Assembly: GCA_916610825.1 (NCBI GenBank)
Contig: OU744447.1
Span: 20,181,563 to 20,245,562, forward strand
From: Haliclystus octoradiatus
Taxonomy: Eukaryota; Cnidaria; Staurozoa; Stauromedusae; Haliclystidae
Length of the DNA: 64,000 nucleotides
Direction: 5' to 3'
A program made the translations under genes and the position numbers. The first letter of the stretch is position 1. Every line of letters begins with the position of its first letter. Below the pieces are notes generated by a model. The model did not search any database and was not told the origin of the DNA. It saw only the letters and a list, made by a program, of their open reading frames with translations. Of this stretch, positions 1-15,000 are shown piece after piece.

Positions 1-57
1 TACAGTGTCCTGGGGAAAATTGGCATCAGATTACATGCAATCCAGGAGAATGTCAAA
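1..57 (+). CDS. Partial exon: end of a thrombospondin type-1-like repeat
   Basis: Read from base 3, the sequence encodes QCPGENWHQITCNPGECQ and then a GTAAGT donor at 58. The spacing C-P-G-x(8)-C-N-x(3)-C is that of the C-terminal half of a TSP1 repeat. The exon ends in phase 1, the usual boundary of shuffled extracellular modules. The frame was chosen because it fits the phase of the next exon. It is short, so the domain assignment is moderate. Confidence 0.55.
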
Positions 58-3000
58 GTAAGTGCCTTTGGGCCTAACGCTGCCAAAATGTGCAGATCAG
101 CGAATGGGAAAGTTCTAAACGGCGATAGCTTTTTCTCTGCTACTTTTGTTTCGACTAATAACCAACACTTTCTAGCATCTAGCTTTGATATTTCCAAGCT
201 ATAATATGTTCTCCTTGAAAGACAGATTACTAGGTTATTCATCAAACAGCACGTCAATCATTCAAAAGTGTGTTTTCAAAACCATTATCTTGTTGATGAG
301 GCATGGAATTATTCGTACGGTGTAAATCATTTCATCATTTTTCATTCTATCGTAATGCTGAGATTTAGTGCTACACTGCAGCGGCACGGTGCTAAGCAAC
401 GATGATCTCATGCAGCATATTTCAAATTCCTGTCCCTTATCTGGTGATATGATTAGCTTGAAACTGTTCCCCTAGAACTCCATTATTTCGTAAGTTTCAA
501 TTTCAAGTTGTAACAGCTGCTATATTGCATTCCAGGTTTCAAGAATCTAATGTCATCAAGCGGTACAGTAAATGTAGATATAAACTCACGTAAAACTGCA
601 ATGAAAACATTGGCTGTTGAAGGTGGACGTAAGTTTTATTTTACTCATCGAAACAGTTGATTTGTTTGTTCGATATTTTTTATCAACTGTATTATGTATA
701 TACTAGCATTGAGCCGTGTAGATTCAGTACTGGACCTTGGATGATACAACTTTCAGATTACTAAAAAGTAAAACTAATTGAGCAATTGTTACACTCTGAG
801 AACGTGTAAAATGTAAGTCCGTGAATTTAAGAAGTTTAAAACAGTTTTTGTCTCACTCGAATATTGTCTGATAGAACTTGACCTTTTTATGCTATTTAAC
901 ATGGTGGTTCCAGGATTTCCCTGACAAGAGCGCTAGCTGAAGAGGGGGCTACATTTACAGAAAATATTTAAAAAACTGCTTGAAATAGAAAACGGTTTCT
1001 GAAATACAAAACTGTTTCCCAGAAGTCGAGACAGAAGACCCTCTACAGAATTATAACCTCAGTCCCTTCTAGTGTCACCCCTGATCTTAAAGATTATAAT
1101 CTGAGTTTAACTCAGTTGACTTCTACCATGTAACTTGTCATTCACTGGGCATTCATCAAAGTATTCTTTTGTGTCATTGAGTTTTCAATCAAAATCCAGA
1201 TATGTCTGACGCACAAAATAGTAGTACTGTGATTTCAAACGCGTTTCCATAACCGGAATTATACCTGTATGGCTCTGTCTGAGCATGAATTACATGCTGT
1301 ATGATTTTAATGTCATCATCCTATTTTTATCGTTGCCATAAGTGAATTTAATTTCATACTGTAATTGTTTTCAGGCCCTATGCCCGTGGGCATTTCTATA
1401 CGTCAGCTATACGAGGATGTGTGATTTTTGAGCAGTGCCTTTTCCGGATTCATGTAATTCTGCGCTTTCAATATTGAAAATTTCCTAACTTTTCCTTTGC
1501 TTTGGTCTTAAAAACATGAAATTTTAGGGTCTTAATTCTCGCATGCTGTCAAATTTTACCGTTCTCCCCGAATTCTGAAAATACTGAGCCTAGCCCCGCA
1601 TAAAAACTATTTAAGTCCCCACAGGGCCGTATGTTACAGTTATTGTAGTATCCTAACCTGTAATTGCATGCTATATGATGATGTGTTTTCTTTTCCGAAA
1701 ATAACTTAATAATATATACAGTACTCAAAAGACAGAAAATGACAATACTCATCAAATCAAATCAAGTCATATATATTATATATACTATCTTAATTATCAG
1801 ACAATTTTAGATCATTTACCCTATAGCAATATAGATAGAAATGGATTCAAATACCATGGACAGAATCTATTCCATAACAATCTGATAAATATTACATGAT
1901 GATATATAATTTATATGCACATATAGATTTTCTTGATCCTAACAATTCCAGCAAGTAGGCCTGCGTTTTTCATGCAGTCTATCAAAATAGAGCTCGTTGA
2001 AATAGAATTTCATAAGTAAAAATAACTTTGGGAAATACGCATCAAAGTACTTCTTGTTATAAAATTTTCCAAAGTGGGAGCATCAAGATTCTTATGCGTT
2101 ACACCCTTAGTAATAGAAGCTCGCTCAGCGTACCCCTTACCATATTCCAGTTCCCTGAAATTTTTCCAATCTGTTCCAGATTTATTCGGATCGTGTCTAC
2201 TAACAATAGGTATTTAATTTCTATATTTCAGATTTTAGAACGCTATTTTGATTTTGAATTTCTACTCGAAAATACATTGATATATTGTTATGTCGTGCTC
2301 TGCTAAAGTATTGTATAATATTCTACATATTTGAAATATAGAGCGAAAATGTTATGCTATATATACATTTGATTTAATGTAGCCATATTATGTAGCGTAT
2401 TACATATATTTGTTCATTACTAAAATCATAATTATTGTTGTAATGAATTGCTATAATAATTGATTACTGTAAAATACAGCTGATACCGTTCTTTGTAGAA
2501 TACAACTTTTTCGTTTAAAAATATACTGATAATTATTTGAAGCATAGATATTGCGTCAACATCATGCATGAATCATGAGACACTTACGTTTTCAATTACA
2601 AATTAAATAGAAAATTCATTGTATATAGTTAAAATAATATAACTTTTTACATCCACATACATGTAATCTTTTAGTGTATTGTATATGATAACCTCAATAA
2701 TAATAAATACTATTGTATTCCACAGTTATTGAAATGAGCAAATCCAATTTAGCTGCAAGGTATTTTAAAATCATCGTTGGTATTTCTTGCTATGTCTGCT
2801 GTTGAAAATCTCTAGATACCCATTTACGTGGAATAATATACACTCAATTTGATGTAAATAGTTCGTCATCAATATACATGTAGGGATCCACCTCTTTGAT
2901 TCTTTTAAGAAACAGGCTTCACATTAAAAACAGACGTAATATTGTTCAGTCATTCTCAGATAAAAACGGTTATAAAATTGTAGCACATTAATATGAAATA

Positions 3001-6000
3001 ATTACAATAGCTTTCACCCATAGGTAAAATAAATTTGCTTTAAATATGAAGCGGATCAGTTGTAACTTTATTTGGAAAGAGAAAAGTACAGTTGTCATGA
3101 TTTCTGTCTCAAGTGCTTCGTAAGCAATTCGACAAAATGCGAGAAGTATTGAGAGCGGATGGAAACTGAGAAGGGCATGTAATTTGGGTTTGTGGTTATT
3201 GTCTACAAACAATGGAACGATGACGACATATCCGAAGGGAATCAAAAGTTATTCAATCAACAACTGCTTTTTTGAAAGTGAGGGTTGAAATAATATAGGA
3301 AAAAAGGTTACATTTTCTTCTGATACGCAAAGCATGGGAGGATTAAAAAACGCAAATACTCTGTCTACACACGATGGACAATAAGGAATCGATTTGAATG
3401 CTTATTGAATGTTTAGGAGGATTAGCTCAGATGGCAGAGCAACCGAACTTCAGATCGGATCATATCTGATCGACCGTGGTTCAAATCCCCCCTAAGGTCA
3501 ACTCAGCCTTGACTTTATCTGAAACATCAAATGAGTACCATCTGAGGATGGCGGATGGAATGGTCCAGAGGGAATTGCATTGTGAGTAGCTGCGGCGCAT
3601 CGTTGCGCATTGACAATCGAGACCTATCTGCCATGAAATCTGTTGAAATTGATCTGCAGTGTCGCGGCTGAGATCAACAAAGAGCGTTTAAAATCATTGC
3701 TCTCGGCGAAAAAAGCCACTCATCTAGAAATATAGGAGTGGTACGGGTGCCTTCGGTAGGGCGACACCGTCTACATTACATTTATTGAATGTTTGAATGT
3801 TTAGCACATACATTGGCAAAGATGCATGCACACATACATACAGCACAACACACAATAAGAAACGGGCAAATATAGGTTAATATGAGCCCATTGTACAATA
3901 CATTCAATCGCGATATTTATTTTGTTGAATTAGATATACAGTCAAACCTGTTATAACGGTCAAGTTTATAAAGCGGCCACGTGTCTATAGTGGTTACTCT
4001 TCCAATGTCTATATTAATATTTTCTGTTGAATCAACCTGTATATAAAGGCCACCTGTTTATAGTGATCAATTTATCTACTTCTCTTTGCTGGCTGTTATA
4101 TACAGGTTTCACTGTAGTTGAATGTTCCCTTATTAGTATTAATCAACTATAAGAACATGACACACAATTTTCTATTTCGAAACAGTAGCAAAATATTGTG
4201 CCTTGTTCTTATTGTTGATCAACATAATGCAATTTACAAGGCTACAAGGCTAGGCTACAAGGCTACCTCAACACAAATGTACGCATAATTAACGCGACAA
4301 CGGATATTCTGTATTATTTTACCACGGCGACGTATATAAATCGCGGACAAACCACAAACAATTTATTTGCAAACAGACACTGTTATTATTATAGACATTA
4401 ATATAGAGATTGTTAAATATTGGCAAGTCGAATATTCTCTCAATTCCCAAAAATTCTGATCCACATCAATGTATGATGAATAAATGGATAATTTATTCCA
4501 GTAGAATAGAAGCAAATTATGAATTAGAATTATATACAAAAAGTAAGATTTTCAAATCAATTAATTAATTAGCTATAATTAAGAAATCCTAGCAAATCCT
4601 CAGGATGTAATCAATAGACGTAAAGAGGGAAAACTAAACGGTTGGCTTTTTCTCGCTTAGATTTTCGTAATATATTTACATTGCAGCTGTCGTTCGTATT
4701 GTATGTTTGTCTAATACTTGAATGTTGAAGCTGTGGCTGACATTGATAGCTGCAATGATAACGAATGATAAAAGATAACGAATTAAAAATATTAGAGATC
4801 AATATCGCCATGGAATACTTCTAGAAAGAAGAATAATTGATCGTCGAAATGAGCTATTGTTAATGCTAACTTTTAGGCATTTGCTGCTATCATTCTGAAT
4901 TGATGATTTATTCTGGAAACTTTTTATCGAAATTGATAATTAGGCATAAATGTTTTGGCATTGACGCGGGGCCGTCGCCAGAGGATCGGTGCAGGGGTTG
5001 AACACCAGTCCTGATCAAAATCTGCCTGCAAATCATGGCTTTGCAGTATCTTGATTGTTTTCATTGCATTTAGCAACCAAATTTTATGGATCTGGAAGAC
5101 TCTGACTGATGATAAAGTTATTATTATTCATGAATTCATTGAGATTATGCCAACAATATTTTCATGGTAGCCCACTCGAGTAATAAACATATTACTTGGA
5201 GCACTATATTTTTGGACGCCTCCAAACAGAATTTTATCGTTCTTCCCAGAAAACAAAGACATCAACACTGGAGAAGAGATTGTTGGAACACAACTAATTG
5301 CTCCAATCCATTATAGTCATTGCATCAATATCCTATATCAGTTAATCACTCATAACAGCTCTATCAGTTCCGTCGCATATGAGGAAGTGCTAACCTCAAA
5401 AAACACGTTAACAACATAGCTGTTTAACTCATTTCTTGTTTCACATGAAAATTGAAAGCCAAGAAAAAGATTGTTATGTAAATTTGTAAAGCAAGAAATT
5501 TTTAGAAAGAAAGAAGGGCGTTAAGAATGCGAATCAAAATGTGGGTTGCAAACATGTATAAAGTTTTCTAAAGCAATGGCCAAATCATTTTTTTACCGTT
5601 GGCCAACACACGCAACTTGCTAACAGAAATCAGTTCATGTTGGCAAAATGAAATGAGACTTGCCCAAGTGACTATTTTTACCTAAACTGACTGATTCATG
5701 CCAATTCAAATTTAGGATGGACAAATGATTTCTATTTTCGTCAACAACATTACAACGTGTAGAGACAAAATTGATTCAAGGATATAGAACAAATGATATG
5801 TTTTGATAAACGAAAGTAAAATATAGAGATAGGCAACTCCCAAACAACAAAATTTCGTACTTGAATCTATAAATCGAAGCAATTGGTCTAGTCATAAATA
5901 ACTGTTCGAAGTAAATTTCAACTCTTACTGACCTGAGTCGAAATATGTAATTTTTAATCAAAATCATTGAAACCTCGTACTTTTTGATCAAAAAGATGTT

Positions 6001-9000
6001 TGGGTGAGTTAGCCAAAGCGACCAAATAACTTTTTCGATTTCGCCAATAACTTCGAAAAAGGTCGAGAACGATAGATCGTTAGCCTCAGTAGTCAAAACT
6101 TCTAATAACCTTCAAAATGCTTCCACAACACACGCCAAATCATCCCGATTCACGCTAACTCAATTTGTAGGATACTAAATGACTTTAATTTTGTCCAACT
6201 TCCATAAAAATGTGAGTTGGCGTGTGTTGTCTAACGGAAATCTGTCAGTTGACATGAGATTAACACAAATAACATAACTACGAGGTCTATTTATAAATGA
6301 GAATAGGGATCTCATCTATCGAAGCTTTTATTGAAAGAATTTATAATATTTGATTGGATTAATTCTTAATCAAACTGTGCAAACTTTATTTCAATTCAAT
6401 TTGAAGGATCAAAAATAAATGGCGCTTGAGGTCAAATATTTCAGATAATTTATAGGCAGCCATACATTAGGATAGGGTTTATTTTCTCGAACAGTTTGCC
6501 GTACTTCTACCAGAGGTTCCTCTCAGTCAAATTTGCTATATTTGAAACATGCAAAATGTAAAATGCAACGCTACACTGTTCCAAGAATCAAAGTTAATGA
6601 AATGACAGAATCTGAAAGCAGATACATTCATAACGAATAGAGTTCCGCTTTCACCAATGTTACTACTACAATTTTTCTCCCAAAAACAAAAATTGCTATG
6701 AAGACAGTTCATAAATTTATAATCACACTCTTTTGTAAAATGATGTAAATATTATTCTTATTTTTCAGATAAAGTGAAAATATTCTATTTTACCATCGGT
6801 CATCCCGACAACTTCAATCGGTCATGGGATGATTACAAGAATGGATTTGGCAGCGTTAATAGACGATACTGGCTTGGATTAGAAAACATCCGCATTTTAA
6901 ATACCTACTATAACAACACAGCATTTTTTGTCAAGGTATATCCTATTGGAACATCGGCAAGACACATCCATTTCGACTCTTTCAAGGTAACCATACATTC
7001 AGGATTTTACTGGGATACTTTATTCGATTTTCTTTTAAGTTTTTATTCAACGGTCTAAATTGACGTCTGATAGGTTCAATGCCACATTGAACGCCTACCG
7101 ATCTCTAAGAATGTCGACCTGTATAGATAAGATGTTTGATTCTCGTTTAAGTCTCATTTCTTCGAGATCTGGAGAGTTGGCATTTTACTAGAAATCGATA
7201 TGAGAGTTTTCGATTTTCTAGAGATCGACCGGATAGTTCTCATTTAACTAGATATAAAATGAGGGAAATTGCATATATATCATTGCAATTTCAAATCCTA
7301 CTTTCGTTTCTATGCGTATATGTTTAATCTAAATTATGAATCGATGGTGTATTTTAATGGTCTTATTCGATTTTCGGAACATTATGCTAATAACGGGATA
7401 AAAATGAAATCTCTGCTGTGCGTAAATATTTTGATTTTAGAATTCAGGCAAATAATTTATATAAAGGCGTCGGTCATTTTTTTAAATTGTTGAGGATTGG
7501 GTAAGCTATATTGGATAAGTATGAATTCGTTTCTACGAGATGGTACGAAATTTACTAACCATATACGGCCTGTTCACATTCATGTTAGAAAGTTTTACTT
7601 AATATTTTTAAATACAAAAATGATACCTTCTGCTCAACCTATTGATGATTTTTTCGACAGTTTTAATAGAGAATTTTTTGATTGATTTTACGGAGGGCAT
7701 GGAATTTCTTGAAATATGTTTATTTAGCGAGCTATGGAATTTTCAAGATTTTTTGGAAAGCCCCTTCCTCTCGGTGCTAAATAGCTGGCCCCCTAAGAGA
7801 CTGTACCTTGCAATACAAATGTGAAAACGTTGAAAGAGTCAGTGTTTCTAGAGATCATAGCATGAAATTCAAGTCAAGAAATACAGAAATACAGAAAGTC
7901 AACAGGTCCTAATAATAACTTCATAAATTTGAAGATATAATTCGCTCGCCAAATGGAATAAATTACCATTAAAAAATTATTAACACATTAAAAGATACTT
8001 AAATAAAATACTGCTGGACACTTTTTACATGTTCACATACATTATTTATGCATATACTGTACAACCTGTAGTAGTGTGATTTAATGTATAGATGATAAAT
8101 GTGTATAAAGATAGATAGATAGATATGTTTATTTCCAACCATCACAATTTGAATAATATACAGTAGTATAAATACACAACAATAAAAATACATAAGTTGA
8201 TTAATTGACGAAATCCCAGAAGCAATGTTTGCCTGTTTATTGGGGAACGTTTCATTATTTTATATTTCTATTATTTATATTCAGATATATAGTTAATACG
8301 TATGGATAAATACACAGTTAATGTTTATAGATTAATACATAATTAAGATTTCATATCAGTAAATTGGAATGTTTTAGATATAATGTTTGAAAAAAAGATA
8401 TAGAGAACTGAATCAGAAAAAGAGGTAGACTATATAGTTGATGTGAGTTAAGAAGAAAGTTGTAGAATTTAAATCTTGCAATTATCCTTTTGTTTATGAT
8501 ATGACCAAAATTTAGAGCTTCATGAGTTGTTGCATAAATAATAATTGTCTAATGAATATGCAATATAGTTGTGAACATGCAATCCATCTTGTTAGTATGG
8601 ATTTTGTTAGTGATTGCACAAAAGACTGACAAGATAGGATTACGCCAGACAGAGAAACAGAATTGTTCCACAGGGAGGGAAAGCAATAATTGGGAAGAGC
8701 TCCTAGAAACTGTAACTTTGCAAGATTTCTTGATATGATGTCAAAAGAAAGTACTTTGACTCTATACAAATCGGAAATTTTTAAAATTCCTAGCTGCTTC
8801 ATCAATGGTTCGGAATGGGTCATTGGTTTTACACTTATGATTATTCTGATGCATTTTTCTTTGAAGAGATTCTAATCGGTTAATACCACTATTACCCCAA
8901 GTAATCAACCCAAATTCAAGATGTGGTTTAATAATGCAATTGCAAATTAGCAGTTTAAGATGCTGCGATGAAAAATGTTTTAAGCGAATAAATGTGTAGA

Positions 9001-12000
9001 TGTTTTTACGTAATTTAACTTCACCCAATCAATGTGGGGTCTCCAATTCAATTTATCGTCCACCATAATCCCTAACAATTTGATACACTTAATTTTACAA
9101 TCTGAGCCACAACGTTCTAAAATATGACCATTAAGATAGACTGGGTTTAAATTGTCAACAGTACCATGTTTGAAAATGATATATTTGGACTTGTCAGGAT
9201 GCAAAGTTGACTGATTTCGATTGAATCAGTTAGAAACATTTTCCAATCAATTCAGCTTTAACTTCAGCAATGAGTTTGAGACTCGGTGTTGGCTGACCAT
9301 TAGACGATGGTGTCATCGGCAAAGAGACTTAAATCGAGAGAAGTGCAGTTTATCAGATCATTGATAAAATAAAAAATAAAAATTGACCTAAAATGCTTCC
9401 CTGGGGAGCTCCAAAATTTACCAGTTGATTAGATGATAGAACACCTTCAAAAAAAGAATTTGTTGACGATTTTGCAAATAATTTTTCATCCACCTAATTT
9501 CACCGTCTTGTACAACATAGTGACGCAATTTTTGTAAAGAAGAGGATAGGATACTGTATCCAATGCTTTTTTACGGTCAATGAAAACAGCAATATGACAT
9601 TTGAACTTTGATTTATTGAATCTGTTGTTTCAGAAATTAATTAAACAATGATCAGTTCCCGAAAACTTTCGATATCCAAATTGAAAAGTATCAAAAAAAT
9701 GTTCCTCAAAGACTGGCAAAGCTGCTTAATAGGGAAATTGGACGATAATTTGAAAAATTTATATTGTCGCCTGATTTAAAAAGGGGGATTACCTTACCTG
9801 CTTTAGCCTGGGTCGCTTGATTTAGGAAGGTGGAATATAGCCAGACTGAAATGATAGATTAATGAGATACGTCCAAGGGCAAATTAGGATATTTTGAATC
9901 TCTTTAAGACAACTGTTTGAAATAGAATCAAATCCACTGCTTGTCTTACTTTTTAATTTATCTACTACTTTCGAAACACAATAAGTAGAAACAATTTTAA
10001 ATTTGAATAGTTTTCCTTTGTTTTCAGAGAGATAATCAAGAGAGTATGTAGACTGATTGTTTGAAAACACAGAGCTAAATTGTGAGGCAATATTGGCAAC
10101 AAAAAAAGATTAAAATTTTCCGCAATGTCAGATTTTTAATTAGTTTTCTTTTAGCAACATTAAAATAATCAGGGTATCTATTTGATTTTTTGTTTCGACC
10201 AAGTAGCTCGTTGGTTGTTTTCCAGATAGCTTTGATATCATTTTTATTGTTGGTGTAAAACTGATTTCAATGGATTTGTTTTGCTTTTCTAATTAGTTTG
10301 AAATAAATTTTGCTATAGACATTGTAGTCATCCTTTAAATTAAGTTTCTTTGTTATTATCCACTTCTTATACAGTTTTTGCTTCTTTGATCGAGAAATAA
10401 GTAAGCATTTAGTCATCCAAGGATGTAATTTAGTATTCCATTTATTTGGAAATTTCTCAATAATTGGGCAGGATATCTTCAATATTTTTGTGGAATGGTT
10501 TGAAGGCTTCTGTTGGATCATTAGATAGGAACCAATCACATTCTGAAAGTAGATCTTTAAACTTAGATTTGTTCGATTCAGACATGACACGAAATGAAAT
10601 TTTTTCTTTTTTGGTATTTTTATGTTTTGCAAAGCATATAATTGGAGATAAGTGATCCGATATATCGGTTGTCACGACACCAGATTTGAAAGATGTTTTA
10701 GAATTTGTGAAAATATTGTCAATTAATGTGAAGCTTTTTGGTTAGTCCTGTAGGATTACAAATTGAAGGGGTAAAGGTGCATTTGAATAAAGGAGTCAAT
10801 TAAATATTCACATTTGGGTGACTGACACATCATGTCAACATTGAAGTCACAAGCCAGATAAATTGTTTTGGATGGTTTGAAAAGAGATAACATGTTTTGT
10901 ATGTGGCATAGTGACTCTGTTAAAATTGAATTAGCGAGATAAATGGAAGAATTTGTAAATGAATCGTAAGAAAATTGAAACTTATCATGATGTAGTGGCA
11001 TCGAGATGCTCCAGCTTTGAAATATTATGTTCATCTTCAATAAGTAAGTTTTCTCCGTTTCTCAGTTTTACTATGATCTTCAGATCATGTGTCCATGCAG
11101 CCAGAATCGTTTTCTTTTTCACCAATTTTCTGCATCTGTAAAAAGTTGTTGAAGCTTCTTTTGTGAGTTGTTCTGAGATAAACATCCCAGAGTTTCCGTC
11201 CGGCATTGTAGACTTCTTTTCCAAACACTGTGAAAATAGACAATCACAGTGGGTCTCTTTTTGACGCCCCCATTGTCTAGATTTTTCTCTGAAGCTGCCG
11301 ATTTGTTCTTGTCATCTTCTTATTTCGCAATTTCCATGATAGATTTTCAAGTATTTTTGTACTAAAATCGTGCTCTTTCAGCGTTACTTCAAGAGATAAA
11401 TTTACAGGCACACTTAATGTCTTTGGGTTGATTTGAATCTTCTCTGAGTCCATCAATCCGCAAGTAATTCATATTCTTGGATGTTTGTTGAGATGAGACA
11501 GCGGCTTTTAATTTTCTTATCTCTTCGTCTTGATCAACAATTTTTTCAGATAGTATGCAAAGTTCCTCATCCATTTCGCTCATTTGATTTTTCAGATCCT
11601 TTATAGCACCAAAGACAGCTTCTTTGATAGCCTCGTTGTTGTTTCTGAGCCATTTTTAGATCTTAATGCCATTGTGTATGATTTCTCCGTGTTAAAGTTT
11701 AAATATTGCTGTTGTGAATTCACAGGCATTTGATGTATAAAATGCTACCATGCTCTCTTAGTTTTCAGACAAAGTTGTTTGATTTATATTTGTATCAGTT
11801 TTATAATAATTAACTATAGAAACTGTAGAGCAAATTTAAAGTGTCTGCTCACGTGGGCAACTGACGCAATGTATGGGATAAATATGGGATATATGTTATC
11901 TATATGGATATATATATATATATATATATATATATCTATATATATGGGATAGATAGTTCGTAACATGTATTATTTAATAGTTAGATATAATATATTTTGA

Positions 12001-15000
12001 TATTATTATTATTATGTGGACGAATGGGAAATATGTTATCGCAATCGTAAGAAGGCAATTTGGTTGTATTGCATTATGTTCCACTGTTGGCTTCCTGATG
12101 CATTTATTATTGTATTGTTTGTCTACTGTTGATTGTGTAGCTAAAGGATGTGATATTGTGATTATGAGGTATTACCTATTGTTTGTGCATTGTAATTGTA
12201 ATATTGGAAAGATAATTTATGTTAATGTAAAACAGAGTTTTTGTGGATGTAATAGTGAGTCTCAAGACTTCATTCGTTGAGTACAGTCAGTAAAAGTTTA
12301 CTAAGAAAGACTGTTTATTTTCTGTCTCCCTCACATGGATCCCTAACTGCCTTACACGACCCAAATCGATTGTTCATCAATGGTCACGAATCAGAATACT
12401 GAGAAAATGTAATATTCTGTCAATTTTGGATACATTGATGACAAATCTTTGGCTTGCGACCAGCGCCCGGGGCCAGTCAGCCTTCGGCTTCCTTCCTCAA
12501 AGAGGTTGCTTCGCTCCCTTTAGTAGCCTGCAGTAAAACTTGTTAAAGAGAATGTCAATAAAACAAAAGAGTTGTACAGGATTAAAAATGCAGAACTACA
12601 TTGATACTCCATGAATATGGGTTATGTATATGTTGACTACATAGTTTGAATGAAAGAAATATGGATTGTACTTTTAGTTAACCAGTTCATGAACTGGTTT
12701 TCACAGTGAAAGGCATTGGTATGCAAATATTATTGTTGTATCGGTTGAGTGAATCTCTGCATGAATCATTGAGCGGTAAGAACACCAGGTGATTCTGAAA
12801 TTTGATACAATAGATTGCCTAAATGAGAGACCAAAACTCCAGAATATTAGTAAGTTTAACTAACCTCTCACAGTGAGGACACCTGTCGAAACACTGTTGA
12901 ACAAAACTTCTTTACAATCTAAATTAAACTAAATTGAGAATTGACAGTTTCACGACAAACTAACATTATTAGCAGGCCTATGCCTCATTCAGGCGCGGAT
13001 CCAGACGGGTGCAAGTAGGTCAAATGCCACCCCTAAATTTTTCGGTAAAATTTAAAGATGACGTCGCTATAAATTTCACGTCATCGTTCATTTGCTAATG
13101 ATGAATTTATTTTGTATTTTGATCAAAATTATCATTTCTTTTTATCTTCTGTTCAATTATTTTTAACGATAAACTTTCAACATTTAGTGTTCGTATTTAT
13201 TTTGTAATAAATGATCGTAATCTTATGGAATTCAATGTTCAGCGTTTAATGTTTTGATTCCCTCAGAAGTTGTATTAGATTACGTAATATACTGAAGTCA
13301 AGCGGGGCTGCGGTATGCTGCGGCAGTAGAAAAGATCCACAGCAGCGTCACGACTACAGTTCTGCGGTCTTAGAAAATCTATTGTTTCTAACTCTGTCTA
13401 TTGTTTCTGTCTCGAATTTTTTTAACAATTGACCTACCGTCGGCGAGTTCGTTGCCAAAGAGAAAACAGGGCTGGCCTACTCATCCGAGAGCTATTTTGA
13501 CCGCCCATCCCACTTCTTTTGTGCGTTCGAGTCATCGATTGGTGAATTGGCTGAAAAAATAACAATTGACCTACCCACGTGGTAGTTTTGATCTACAGAA
13601 TTTGAGGAAATTTTGCCTGTGTTTTTGGGTCGTAATCTCAAAAACATGTTCGCAAATATGTTCGCAGAAATTGCACGCATTGTGCTCAGTCTTGATATCT
13701 GATTGGATAAATTCAAAGTAACTTTACATGGCGCTTCTAGATATTTCTGCAGTTTTAATCAACGGTCTTGTTCTCGTGTGACTATCAGCGTTGAAGCATC
13801 AGAACAAATTCAAAGCAAATCTACTCTGCTACGAACCATGTTTATTGCAATGGCCACGAAGAAAGAGACAAATAATGTTTATTGCAATGGTCATGACGAC
13901 AGAAATTACCTATTTTATCAAGACTTTCTTCGAATTATTACGAATTGATCCCTAATCAACAACGAGATATTTTTGGAAGAATGAATTGGAAGGCCGATCG
14001 ATAGATTTAAACGCAGAAATTATACGCAGTAATTAGAAATTGTACAAACTGGTAGAGAACTTGGAGGCAATGTGTAAGTACGTCTGTTATATAAATAACG
14101 TTGTTTATATCATTTCAACCTGAACTCAGTTGTGTCGCAATTTCGAAGGTCGACAAAGAATAAATAAATTTGAACCTGACAAAAGCAAACAGAAAGAGGG
14201 CAAATTCAGACAAGCCATAACAATTGTTTATATTTGAAATAATTGTGATTGTAGTTCTGATTTAATTTAATTTTGATTTACAGTGTTATGAGAATGAAAT
14301 TTCAAAATTAAAATTGCGTGTCTCGAAACTGTAATTTGTCGTAGACAAGTGTTCAAAGCATGTCACTACTGTGTTTGAATTTGTCACACTTTTGGATTCT
14401 TCTGACTGCTTGTCCGTCCTTTTTGGGTTCATTTTGCTGCTGTTAGTCTTTTGCAAATTGTTGTAAATCTAACCTGGCATCAAAATTTGAGTACCGAAAT
14501 TAGAAAGGACAACAAGCCGGCCCAACTGTTGACATAAAAATAAGGCAATGGAACTCAATGCTACCACTATTTACCTTGAAAACTTCATACCTGGAATAGA
14601 CAATGAACTTAGCTTTGTGGATTTCTTGATCAAAGTGATAAACTCACTTCAAATACCAGGACTATAGGGATTTCTCATAAAATGGAATAGTCTTCTAATC
14701 GATATAAATCCCGGATAAATTCATCAATTTTATATAACACTACACCCTTTCAAGAGTGCATATTTATAATTCATATATACATTTTTTATTTTTGGATTGT
14801 CATTTTTTAATGTTGCAGATTGTAGCTGAATTGTATATTGGATATTGAAGACTAATTCTTGATGAAGTGAAGTTTAATATAATTATATATGTTTAACTCA
14901 AAATAACCATTACAATTTAACATTTATTGTCATTGTATGTTTATCATTATGTGATTTTTTGACTGACTCCTTTCTTCTTACTCAATCTTTCTTTGGTGTA

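Noticed and set aside
3415-3490. Functional tRNA gene
   Set aside because: It is the head of a SINE with a 13-bp TSD; no valid cloverleaf.
5776-6096. 106-codon minus-strand open frame
   Set aside because: No family resemblance, AT-rich composition and inside an intron; likely chance.
8690-11141. Plus-strand open frames of 60-63 codons
   Set aside because: Antisense to the decayed LINE.
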